Assembly: GCA_946060825.1 (NCBI GenBank)
Contig: CAMGPO010000061.1
Coordinates: 1 to 7,217, forward strand
Direction of reading: 5' to 3'
Source of the DNA: an uncultured Clostridia bacterium
Lineage (GTDB): Bacteria; Bacillota; Clostridia; Oscillospirales; Oscillospiraceae
DNA: 7,217 nucleotides
The position numbers were made by a program, and so were the translations under genes. This document shows, piece by piece, positions 1 to 5,231 of the stretch (position 1 is its first letter; every line of letters begins with the position of its first letter). The notes beneath the pieces were generated by a model, which was given only the letters and a program-made list of their open reading frames with translations, ran no database searches and was not told where the DNA came from.

Positions 1-5
1 TGCAT

Positions 6-43
6 AAAACCCGGCCGCCTCGATCCTGAGGCGGCCGGGTTTT
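6..43. terminator. Bidirectional intrinsic terminator downstream of the LysR gene
   Basis: A perfect 16-bp inverted repeat (6-21 with 28-43) has a GC-rich core and a 6-nt loop (GATCCT). On the plus strand the stem is followed by five T (40-44); on the minus strand it ends in four T. It lies 9 nt beyond the LysR stop codon, so it should terminate that transcript. It could also stop a plus-strand transcript arriving from left of the window. Confidence 0.9.
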
Positions 44-52
44 TGTCCGTAT

Positions 53-1012
53 TCAGATGGTTCCCTCCAGATGCATGGGGAACTGCTTGCCGAAATGGAG
101 ATACAGGTGCTTGAGGAACTGAATCTCCGGCGGGGTCAGGGGGTCGCCGGCCCGTTTGAGCCAGAGCAGCTCATTCCGGGTGGGATTGTCGTCCGATTCC
201 GGCACAATCGGAATGGTGCGGATCCGCCGGTCGTGGAAGCAGCCGACAACCCACTTGGCCGCGTACATGACTGCGTCCGTATGCAGCAGGAAATGCTCGC
301 AGGCATTGACGGAGTTGAAGAAGATGATTTTCTGCATGTTGAAATGGTTGTGGGCATTATCAATGAACAGGTTTTGCGTGGCGGCTTCCTCCATATCCAG
401 CACCACGCACAGGCACTGCTCCGCCTCGCCGTAGGTCAGGGTGCGCCGGTTATAGTAGGGAGAAAAAGGGCCCACGCAGACATACACGCCTGCTTTTGCC
501 ACCACATGGATATTCAGCCGCCGCGCCTCCGTGTGCCAGAGGTAGGTTTTCGCGTCAAAGTTGCTCCGCACCAGCAGGCCCAGATCCGCCTTGCCGTCCA
601 GGACCTGCCGGGTGACGTCGTTCCGGTCCGTCTCGACCAAATTATAGTGCAGGCTCCGGTCCTGATTTTGCAGGTAGGTCCGCAGCATCAGCTCGTGGAC
701 AAAGTCCAGCTGCTGGGTGGCCACAAAGAGCCTGGAACGCTCGGCCGCCTGATAGGTGGAAAAGTTGCTCTCCAGCGCCTGCGCCGCCGTGAGGACCCCT
801 CTGGCATAGTGTACAAAATTCTTGCCCTCCACCGTCAGCTCCACGCCCCGGGCTTTGCGCACCAGAATCTGCACCTTGTATTCTTCCTCCAGGCCATGGA
901 TGGCCTTTGTCAGGCTGGGCTGGCTGACAAACAGCTGCTGTGCTGCCTTGGAAATGGAACCACATTCCACAACTTTTAATAAATATTCCAATTGTTTGAT
1001 CTTCACTGCCAT
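53..1012 (-). CDS. LysR-family transcriptional regulator
   Basis: A 319-residue protein, close to the usual LysR length of about 300. The N-terminal winged helix-turn-helix is clear at residues 6-66: the scaffold KQLEYLLKVVECGSISKAA, then a recognition helix around SQPSLTKAIHGLE (30-42). Residues about 90-300 fit the periplasmic-binding-protein-like effector domain, starting near LFVATQQLDFVHEL. The ATG at 1012 is preceded by an AAAGGGCGG-type ribosome binding site and a near-consensus promoter about 40 nt further up. The gene is divergent from a five-gene sugar or polyol operon, the classic layout for a LysR protein that autoregulates and activates its neighbour in response to a pathway metabolite. 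The effector cannot be read from the sequence. Family assignment is firm; control of the neighbouring operon is inferred from position. Confidence 0.93.
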   Translation of the reverse strand: MAVKIKQLEYLLKVVECGSISKAAQQLFVSQPSLTKAIHGLEEEYKVQILVRKARGVELTVEGKNFVHYARGVLTAAQALESNFSTYQAAERSRLFVATQQLDFVHELMLRTYLQNQDRSLHYNLVETDRNDVTRQVLDGKADLGLLVRSNFDAKTYLWHTEARRLNIHVVAKAGVYVCVGPFSPYYNRRTLTYGEAEQCLCVVLDMEEAATQNLFIDNAHNHFNMQKIIFFNSVNACEHFLLHTDAVMYAAKWVVGCFHDRRIRTIPIVPESDDNPTRNELLWLKRAGDPLTPPEIQFLKHLYLHFGKQFPMHLEGTI

Positions 1013-1051
1013 TCCGCCCTTTCAGCCGAAACCGGATCTTACGTCATATTT

Positions 1052-1080
1052 ACTATATACCCGGGTGCGCTTCCTGTCAA
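1052..1080 (-). promoter_or_regulatory. Sigma-A promoter of the LysR gene
   Basis: Read on the minus strand: -35 TTGACA (1075-1080, 6 of 6 consensus), a 17-bp spacer, then -10 TATAGT (1052-1057, 5 of 6). Transcription would start near 1045, giving a leader of roughly 30 nt before the ATG at 1012. The strength of the match suggests a substantial basal level of regulator unless it is autorepressed. Confidence 0.8.
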
Positions 1081-1087
1081 TCTGCAA

Positions 1088-1130
1088 TAATATGCATTTT
1101 AGCTATGGCTTTAGAAAAAGATATCGATAT
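1088..1130. promoter_or_regulatory. Candidate LysR operator zone (two short dyads)
   Basis: Two dyads lie between the divergent promoters. One is TAATATGCATTTTA (1088-1101), a 14-nt palindrome with one mismatched pair. The other is the perfect 10-nt palindrome ATATCGATAT (1121-1130), which directly abuts the candidate -35 of the operon. LysR proteins commonly bind such a position (about -35 to -80) and contact RNA polymerase. I could not identify a clean T-N11-A LysR box, so the exact site is a guess. Confidence 0.4.
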
Positions 1131-1159
1131 TTGTAGTAAAAAGATTTTAGTGATATAGT
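1131..1159 (+). promoter_or_regulatory. Candidate promoter of the catabolic operon
   Basis: A poor -35 (TTGTAG, 1131-1136) is followed by 17 bp and the -10 TATAGT (1154-1159), which is preceded by TGA to form an extended -10 (TGATATAGT, 1151-1159). A weak -35 with a good -10 is typical of promoters that need an activator, which suits the divergent LysR gene. The predicted transcription start is near 1166. Confidence 0.5.
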
Positions 1160-1256
1160 TGTAACATAACGAGATACTCCCGCAGATAATTGTGTGTTTT
1201 TTACTAATTTTTGCGGTGATATTTTCGGTTGAGGCGTTCGGGGTCTCGGTGTTTAG

Positions 1257-1276
1257 CCATAACTAAATTGTTATGG
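1257..1276. repeat. Perfect inverted repeat CCATAAC-N6-GTTATGG upstream of the operon
   Basis: Seven-base arms (1257-1263 and 1270-1276) flank the 6-nt spacer TAAATT. The element lies about 90 nt downstream of the predicted start of transcription and ends 21 nt before the SD of the first gene. It could be an operator for a second repressor acting as a roadblock, or a small leader hairpin. It also overlaps an in-frame ATG at 1273 that I do not regard as the real start. Confidence 0.6.
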
Positions 1277-1297
1277 TATGGAAACGGAACGGCAGAA

Positions 1298-1302
1298 AGG
1301 AG
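1298..1302 (+). promoter_or_regulatory. Ribosome binding site that fixes the SDR start
   Basis: AGGAG within AGAAAGGAG lies 9 nt before the ATG at 1312. The in-frame ATG at 1273 has no comparable SD and would add 13 atypical residues (MVWKRNGRKEQTA). The start at 1312 is therefore preferred. Confidence 0.85.
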
Positions 1303-1311
1303 CAAACGGCA

Positions 1312-2157
1312 ATGGCAGAGTTCTACGACGTATACCAGAAGGACAAATGGAAAGAACCAGGCTACCGGCTGATGGATAAATTTTCCCTGAAGGGGAAAAA
1401 GGGCTTCGTCACCGGCGGCGCCGGCGGCATCGGACGGAGTGTGGCCGCCGCATGGGCGGAGGCCGGCGCGGACGTGGCGCTGGTGGATATCCCGGCAAGC
1501 AAGGCGCGGCTGGAGCCGCTGGCAAAGGAAATGTCCGAACGCTACGGCGTAAAAATCGTACCGCTGTACTGCGATGTGTCCGATAAGGCGCAGGTAGACG
1601 CCCTCGGCGAAGATCTCGTCCGCGAGCTTGGCACCGTGGATATCGCCCACATCAACGCCGGCGTATGCCTGGGCGGCGACGACGTGGACGTGCCCTATGA
1701 GACCTGGAAGCGCGTCATCGACATCGACCTCAACGGCGCGTTCATGACCGCGCAGCTGGCCCAGCAGATCATGCGCAAGCACGGTCACGGCGGCTCCATC
1801 ATCATGACCTCCTCTCTCTCCGGATACAATGCCAACTTCATCGGCGGCGGCCCGTCTCCCGTGTGCGCTTACGGCACGGCCAAGGCCGGTATCTCCGAGT
1901 TGGCACGGTATATGGCAGCGGGCCTGGCTCCCTATGGCATCCGCGTCAACACCATCTCCCCGGGCTACATCTGGTCCGGCATTCACGAAGGCGTCATGGA
2001 CAAGACCGGCCACGACATGTGCCTGGAAGTCGTCCCCATCAAGCGTTTTGGTACGCCGGACGAGCTGCAGGGCGTGCTGCTGTTCCTCGCCAGCGACGCA
2101 TCCTCCTATGTGACCGGCATCAACATTCCTGTTGACGGCGGCTACTCCATCTTCTAA
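1312..2157 (+). CDS. SDR-family NAD(H)-dependent sugar/polyol dehydrogenase
   Basis: A 281-residue classical short-chain dehydrogenase/reductase, probably interconverting an alcohol and a ketone on a sugar, polyol or derivative. The Rossmann motif TGGAGGIG is at residues 34-41. Asp59 at the end of the second strand (VALVDI) favours NAD over NADP. Asp88 (CDVSD) and NAG (115-117) follow. The catalytic residues are Asn141, Ser167 or Ser168, Tyr187 and Lys191 (YGTAK). The C-terminal PVDGGYSIF is typical of the family. About 25 residues precede the FSLKGK motif, as in the sorbose reductase/mannitol dehydrogenase-like subgroup. It is the first gene of the operon and ends 20 nt before the transketolase N subunit. 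Family and catalytic competence are certain; the substrate is unknown. Confidence 0.93.
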   Translation: MAEFYDVYQKDKWKEPGYRLMDKFSLKGKKGFVTGGAGGIGRSVAAAWAEAGADVALVDIPASKARLEPLAKEMSERYGVKIVPLYCDVSDKAQVDALGEDLVRELGTVDIAHINAGVCLGGDDVDVPYETWKRVIDIDLNGAFMTAQLAQQIMRKHGHGGSIIMTSSLSGYNANFIGGGPSPVCAYGTAKAGISELARYMAAGLAPYGIRVNTISPGYIWSGIHEGVMDKTGHDMCLEVVPIKRFGTPDELQGVLLFLASDASSYVTGINIPVDGGYSIF

Positions 2158-2177
2158 GAAAGGGTGAAAGTTCAATT

Positions 2178-3065
2178 ATGGCCAAAGTATACGTTGACAA
2201 CGTGCGCGACCTGGTAGTCAAAGCCGGTGAGATCCGCGAAAAGCTCGCCCTCGGCACGCGCCGCATCGGCAATGTCCACATCGGCGGTCCCATGTCCGCA
2301 ACCGATGTGACCGTGGCAATCTACTACAAGTATATGGGGTTCGATCCCGACAACCTGGATGATCCCAACCGGGACATCTTCATCCTCAGCAAGGGCCACA
2401 ACGGCATCCTGCTGTTCACCATCTTCTGCGACATGGGTATGTACGACTGGGATCTGCTGCTGGATACCTACAACACCATCGGCCATCCCTTCGGCGCCCA
2501 TCCCAACCACAAGCGCGTAAAGGGCATCGAAGTGTCCACCGGCTCCCTGGGCCACGGACTCTCCTGGTGCTGCGGTCTGGCCCACGCCAACCGGGGCCGG
2601 AACATCAAGTCCCGCATCTGGACCCTGCTGGGCGACGGCGAAATGGAAGAAGGCTCCAACTGGGAGGCCATCCTCTACGCCGCTTCCAAGAAGCTGGACA
2701 ACATTGTGGCTGTGGTGGACTTCAACCACGCGTCCGCAGCCTTTGAGACCAACCAGAACCCCCGCTGGGGCGAGCAGGGCGGTCCCGAGGGCATGGCGGA
2801 ATGCTTCCGGGCCTTCGGCTGGAACGCGACCGTGATCGACGGCACCAGCATGACCGAGATCGACAAGGCCCTCGGCGCGCTGCCGGAGGTCACCCTCAAC
2901 GGCAAGCCCAATGCCATCATCTGCAGCACAACCAAGGGACAGGGCGTCCCCTTCATGATGGAGCGTCCCTGCGCATGGCACATCGGCGGCTTCGACGACG
3001 CGAAGCTGGAAGAAGCGCTCAAAGACATCAAGGCTTATACAGCCGAAAAACTGGCGGAGGTGTAA
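2178..3065 (+). CDS. Transketolase, N-terminal (thiamine diphosphate-binding) subunit
   Basis: A 295-residue protein corresponding to the N-terminal half of a full-length transketolase. It carries the ThDP/Mg-binding motif, starting GDGEMEEGS (152-160) and ending at Asn183 (VVDFN). The active-site histidines expected for the family appear at His34 (VHIGG), His74 (SKGH), His103 (GHPFG) and His268 (AWHIGG). The STGSLGHGLS block (120-129) is also typical. The protein should pair with the next gene product to transfer a two-carbon ketol unit between a ketose and an aldose in the cytoplasm. The SD before it (AAGGGTG around 2160-2165) is rather distant from the ATG. Genes for split transketolases are common in Clostridia; here they sit inside a catabolic operon, so this is likely a pathway-specific enzyme rather than the housekeeping pentose-phosphate one. 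Confidence 0.95.
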   Translation: MAKVYVDNVRDLVVKAGEIREKLALGTRRIGNVHIGGPMSATDVTVAIYYKYMGFDPDNLDDPNRDIFILSKGHNGILLFTIFCDMGMYDWDLLLDTYNTIGHPFGAHPNHKRVKGIEVSTGSLGHGLSWCCGLAHANRGRNIKSRIWTLLGDGEMEEGSNWEAILYAASKKLDNIVAVVDFNHASAAFETNQNPRWGEQGGPEGMAECFRAFGWNATVIDGTSMTEIDKALGALPEVTLNGKPNAIICSTTKGQGVPFMMERPCAWHIGGFDDAKLEEALKDIKAYTAEKLAEV

Positions 3066-3068
3066 TCA

Positions 3069-4043
3069 ATGGGTGGGTTTACATTTTGCTGCGGCGACAT
3101 GGGCCCGGCCATGGAGGCCAAGGGCACTGTCACCAATGAAATTCTTGAAATGATCGAAGACGATCCCAGAGTCTGCTACATCAATGCCGACGGCACCAGC
3201 CGCGGCGGCAGAGTGCAGAAAATGCAGGAGAAGTATCCTGACCGCGTGCTGGACGTAGGTATTCAGGAGATGAACATGGTCACCATCGCGGCAGGTCTTG
3301 CCAAGCAGGGCTTCCTGCCCTATGTGCAGACCTTCGGCCCGTTCCTCTGCGTCCGTGCGCTGGACCAGATCCACAACGACGTGGCCTACAACGACTATCC
3401 CGTTCGCTTGATCGGTACCCATGCGGGCCTTTCCTCCGGCTACGGCCCCACGCACAACACCATCATCGAATTCGGCGTCATGAATTCTCTGCCCAACATG
3501 ACCATGGTGGCCCCCTGCGACGCGGAACAGTGCAAAAAGCTGCTGCGCAAGTCCCTGAGCTATCCCAAGCCCATCTACATCCGCATCCCCAGAGGTGAAG
3601 AGCCCCTGGTCTACACGGCGGATTACGAGTATGACTATGAAATCGGCAAGGCCAACATCATCCAGGAGGGCACCGACCTCAACATCATCGCCACCGGCAT
3701 GGGCGTCTACAACGCCGTGCAGGCCGCCCGCCAGCTGGAGGAGAAGGGCTACAGCGTCGGCGTCATCGACATGCACACCATCAAGCCCATCGACAAGGAA
3801 GCCGTGATCAACGCAGCCAAGAAGAGCGGCGCGATCATCACCGTGGAGGACCACAACATTCTCGGCGGCCTCGGCAGCATTGTGGCGGACGTTCTGATGG
3901 AAGCCGGCGTGTTCGCCCGGCTGAAGAAGATCGGCGTCCCCGACACCTTCGTGGAATTCGGCTATCCCGAAGAGATCTATCCCTACTACGGTATGGATGC
4001 AGCCGGTATCGCCAAGACCGCGTTGGAATTTTTACAGGTCTGA
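3069..4043 (+). CDS. Transketolase, C-terminal (pyrimidine-binding) subunit
   Basis: A 324-residue partner of the preceding gene, covering the pyrimidine-binding and C-terminal domains. The catalytic glutamate that activates thiamine diphosphate is Glu67 in DVGIQEMNM. YVQTFGPFLCVRALDQI (85-101), GTHAGLSSG (116-124), PTH (127-129) and VEDHNILGGLGS (259-270) match family blocks. The two halves total 619 residues, near a fused enzyme. The start lies 3 nt after the upstream stop, with a strong SD (GGAGGTG, 3056-3062) inside the end of the upstream gene, so translation is probably coupled. Oddities: the loop before the Pro-Thr-His motif reads G-Y-G instead of the usual G-E-D-G, one residue shorter and lacking the acceptor-contacting Asp. 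The N-terminal stretch also contains a Cys pair (7-8) and seems to lack the Arg that usually binds substrate phosphate. The family is certain; an altered acceptor is inferred. Confidence 0.95.
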   Translation: MGGFTFCCGDMGPAMEAKGTVTNEILEMIEDDPRVCYINADGTSRGGRVQKMQEKYPDRVLDVGIQEMNMVTIAAGLAKQGFLPYVQTFGPFLCVRALDQIHNDVAYNDYPVRLIGTHAGLSSGYGPTHNTIIEFGVMNSLPNMTMVAPCDAEQCKKLLRKSLSYPKPIYIRIPRGEEPLVYTADYEYDYEIGKANIIQEGTDLNIIATGMGVYNAVQAARQLEEKGYSVGVIDMHTIKPIDKEAVINAAKKSGAIITVEDHNILGGLGSIVADVLMEAGVFARLKKIGVPDTFVEFGYPEEIYPYYGMDAAGIAKTALEFLQV

Positions 4044-4054
4044 TGTCATCCGCA

Positions 4055-4087
4055 CCCGCGGCCGGTCCCAACAAAACCGGCCGCGGG
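4055..4087 (+). other. Intercistronic stem-loop between transketolase and zinc dehydrogenase
   Basis: A perfect 12-bp GC-rich stem (4055-4066 with 4076-4087) closes a 9-nt loop, and no T-tract follows. It lies 12 nt after the transketolase stop and 11 nt before the SD region of the next gene. Without a T-tract it is unlikely to terminate efficiently. A 3'-end stabiliser or RNA-processing boundary that sets different expression for the two operon halves is more likely. Confidence 0.75.
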
Positions 4088-4112
4088 CAAGGCGACTGAA
4101 AGGAAGGACTTT

Positions 4113-5165
4113 ATGAAACAGCTGTTTGTAACCGCCGTCCGCGACTTTGAAACCAACACCATGGGCAAAGTCGAGATGCGGGAAATGCCCATGCCCGAAC
4201 CCGGCGAGGAGGAGGTCCGCGTCAAGGTTCTCTATTCCTCCATCTGCGGCTCGGACACCCATACGCTGACCGGTCACCTGGGTGAGTTTGAGGAAATGAC
4301 CAAAGCCATGCTGCCCATGACCTTCGGCCATGAGCTGTCCGGCGTCATCGATCAGGCCGGTCCCAGGGCGGAGAAGCTGGGCTACCACAAGGGCGACCGG
4401 GTGGTCGTCAACTACGCCAGATACTGCCACGCGTGCGACGAGTGCCGCAGCGGACATGAGAATCTGTGCCAAAACATGGAGTTCGTCATGAACGGCTTCG
4501 CCGAATATGCCGTCTACCATGTCAGCCAGATTTTCAAGATTCCCGACACCATGGATCTCAAGTGCGCCGCGCTGATCGAGCCGCTGACCATTGCCCTGGC
4601 CGTGGCCGAGCAGGCGAAAATCTCCTTCGGCAAACGCGTCGCCATCATGGGCGCAGGCGGCATCGGCCTGATGCTGGTGCAGCTGGCGCGGCTGGCCGGC
4701 GCTTCCACCGTCACGGTCTTCGACCTGGTGGAGGACAAATGCGAGCTGGCGAAAAAGCTGGGCGCGGACTACGCCTTTGATCCCCGGGAGGAAGGCGCCG
4801 TCGACCGGGCCATCGAGGCCGCGGGCGGCAAGTACGAATGCGTCATCGAAGGCACCGGCGCAGTTTCCGCAGCGGAGACCGCTCTGAAGCTGTTGGCCAG
4901 AAACGGCGACGGCGTGTACTTTGCCATGTACGGCAAGGACCCATACCTGAAGGTCAACCTGCACAACGATTTCTACTGGGATCAGAAGCACCTGCACGGC
5001 GTGATCATGGGCGCCGGCCTGTTCCCCAAGGCCATTCGCACCGCACCCCGGCTGAATCTGGACGCCATCATTCAGAAGGAGGTCCCCCTGAGCCGGTACA
5101 CAGAAGCCTTTGATGCCCTCTATACGAAGAAGTACGCCAAGATTGTCCTGAAAATGGACGAATAA
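4113..5165 (+). CDS. Zinc-dependent medium-chain alcohol/polyol dehydrogenase
   Basis: A 350-residue medium-chain dehydrogenase of the sorbitol dehydrogenase/threonine dehydrogenase-like type. The catalytic zinc site is visible as Cys45 (ICGSD), His73-Glu74 (GHE) and Glu156 (IEP). The structural zinc is bound by Cys105, Cys108, Cys111 and Cys119, all present. The Rossmann motif GAGGIG (180-185) and Asp204 after the second strand (TVFDL) indicate NAD preference. The SD AAAGGAAGGA (4099-4108) supports the ATG at 4113. It would oxidise a secondary alcohol of a polyol or sugar to a ketone, or reduce in reverse, complementing the SDR at the head of the operon. Together they could convert a polyol into the ketose donor, or reduce the aldehyde or ketose left after ketol transfer. 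The substrate cannot be assigned from sequence. Confidence 0.93.
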   Translation: MKQLFVTAVRDFETNTMGKVEMREMPMPEPGEEEVRVKVLYSSICGSDTHTLTGHLGEFEEMTKAMLPMTFGHELSGVIDQAGPRAEKLGYHKGDRVVVNYARYCHACDECRSGHENLCQNMEFVMNGFAEYAVYHVSQIFKIPDTMDLKCAALIEPLTIALAVAEQAKISFGKRVAIMGAGGIGLMLVQLARLAGASTVTVFDLVEDKCELAKKLGADYAFDPREEGAVDRAIEAAGGKYECVIEGTGAVSAAETALKLLARNGDGVYFAMYGKDPYLKVNLHNDFYWDQKHLHGVIMGAGLFPKAIRTAPRLNLDAIIQKEVPLSRYTEAFDALYTKKYAKIVLKMDE

Positions 5166-5215
5166 ACACAACATCCGACAGCAGACGCGGTACCCTCCGG
5201 GTCTAGCACCACCTG

Positions 5216-5230
5216 AAAAGGAGAAAGGAG
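5216..5230 (+). promoter_or_regulatory. Doubled Shine-Dalgarno before the symporter gene
   Basis: Two SD-like cores occur in tandem: AAGGAG (5218-5223), 8 nt before the ATG at 5232, and AAAGGAG (5224-5230), only 1 nt before it. The first is correctly spaced and supports the start at 5232. The later in-frame ATGs at 5247 and 5268 lack a well-spaced SD, although the protein from 5268 (MSNEVKTPR) also looks like a natural start. Confidence 0.65.
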
Positions 5231-5231
5231 C

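Larger units (their letters stand above)
1013..1311. other. AT-rich divergent regulatory region between lysR-type gene and operon
   Basis: This stretch of about 300 bp contains no convincing gene. It is markedly AT-rich between about 1080 and 1275 compared with the GC-rich flanking genes. It holds the LysR-gene promoter, a candidate operon promoter (1131-1159), the dyads at 1088-1101, 1121-1130 and 1257-1276, and a spaced inverted repeat (1134-1142 with 1198-1206). From the predicted operon start near 1166 to the SDR ATG the transcript leader would be about 145 nt. I do not recognise a riboswitch or T-box in it. Confidence 0.75.

Noticed and set aside
71..979. A 302-codon plus-strand open frame opposite the LysR gene
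   Set aside because: The minus-strand frame encodes a full LysR protein with HTH, promoter, SD and terminator. The plus-strand frame has no family features.
1180..1216. A possible leader hairpin or riboswitch (CCGCA with TGCGG arms)
   Set aside because: Only five clean pairs enclose an AT-rich 27-nt interior with mismatches; no known riboswitch or T-box core is recognisable.
1273..1311. An upstream ATG (1273) as start of the SDR gene
   Set aside because: It has no SD, lies inside the inverted repeat at 1257-1276 and adds a non-family basic tail. The ATG at 1312 has AGGAG at 9 nt.
1204..2175. A 323-codon minus-strand open frame opposite the SDR gene
   Set aside because: It mirrors the SDR coding sequence, runs into the AT-rich regulatory region and has a biased composition with no motif.
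2172..3854. Two long minus-strand open frames opposite the transketolase genes (2172-2981 and 3066-3854)
   Set aside because: Both are antisense shadows; the plus strand carries complete transketolase motifs with SD-spaced starts.
5166..5231. A possible terminator or regulatory hairpin between the zinc dehydrogenase and the symporter
   Set aside because: Only a 4-bp ACCC/GGGT stem with a 3-nt loop (5192-5202) and no T-tract; too weak to call.
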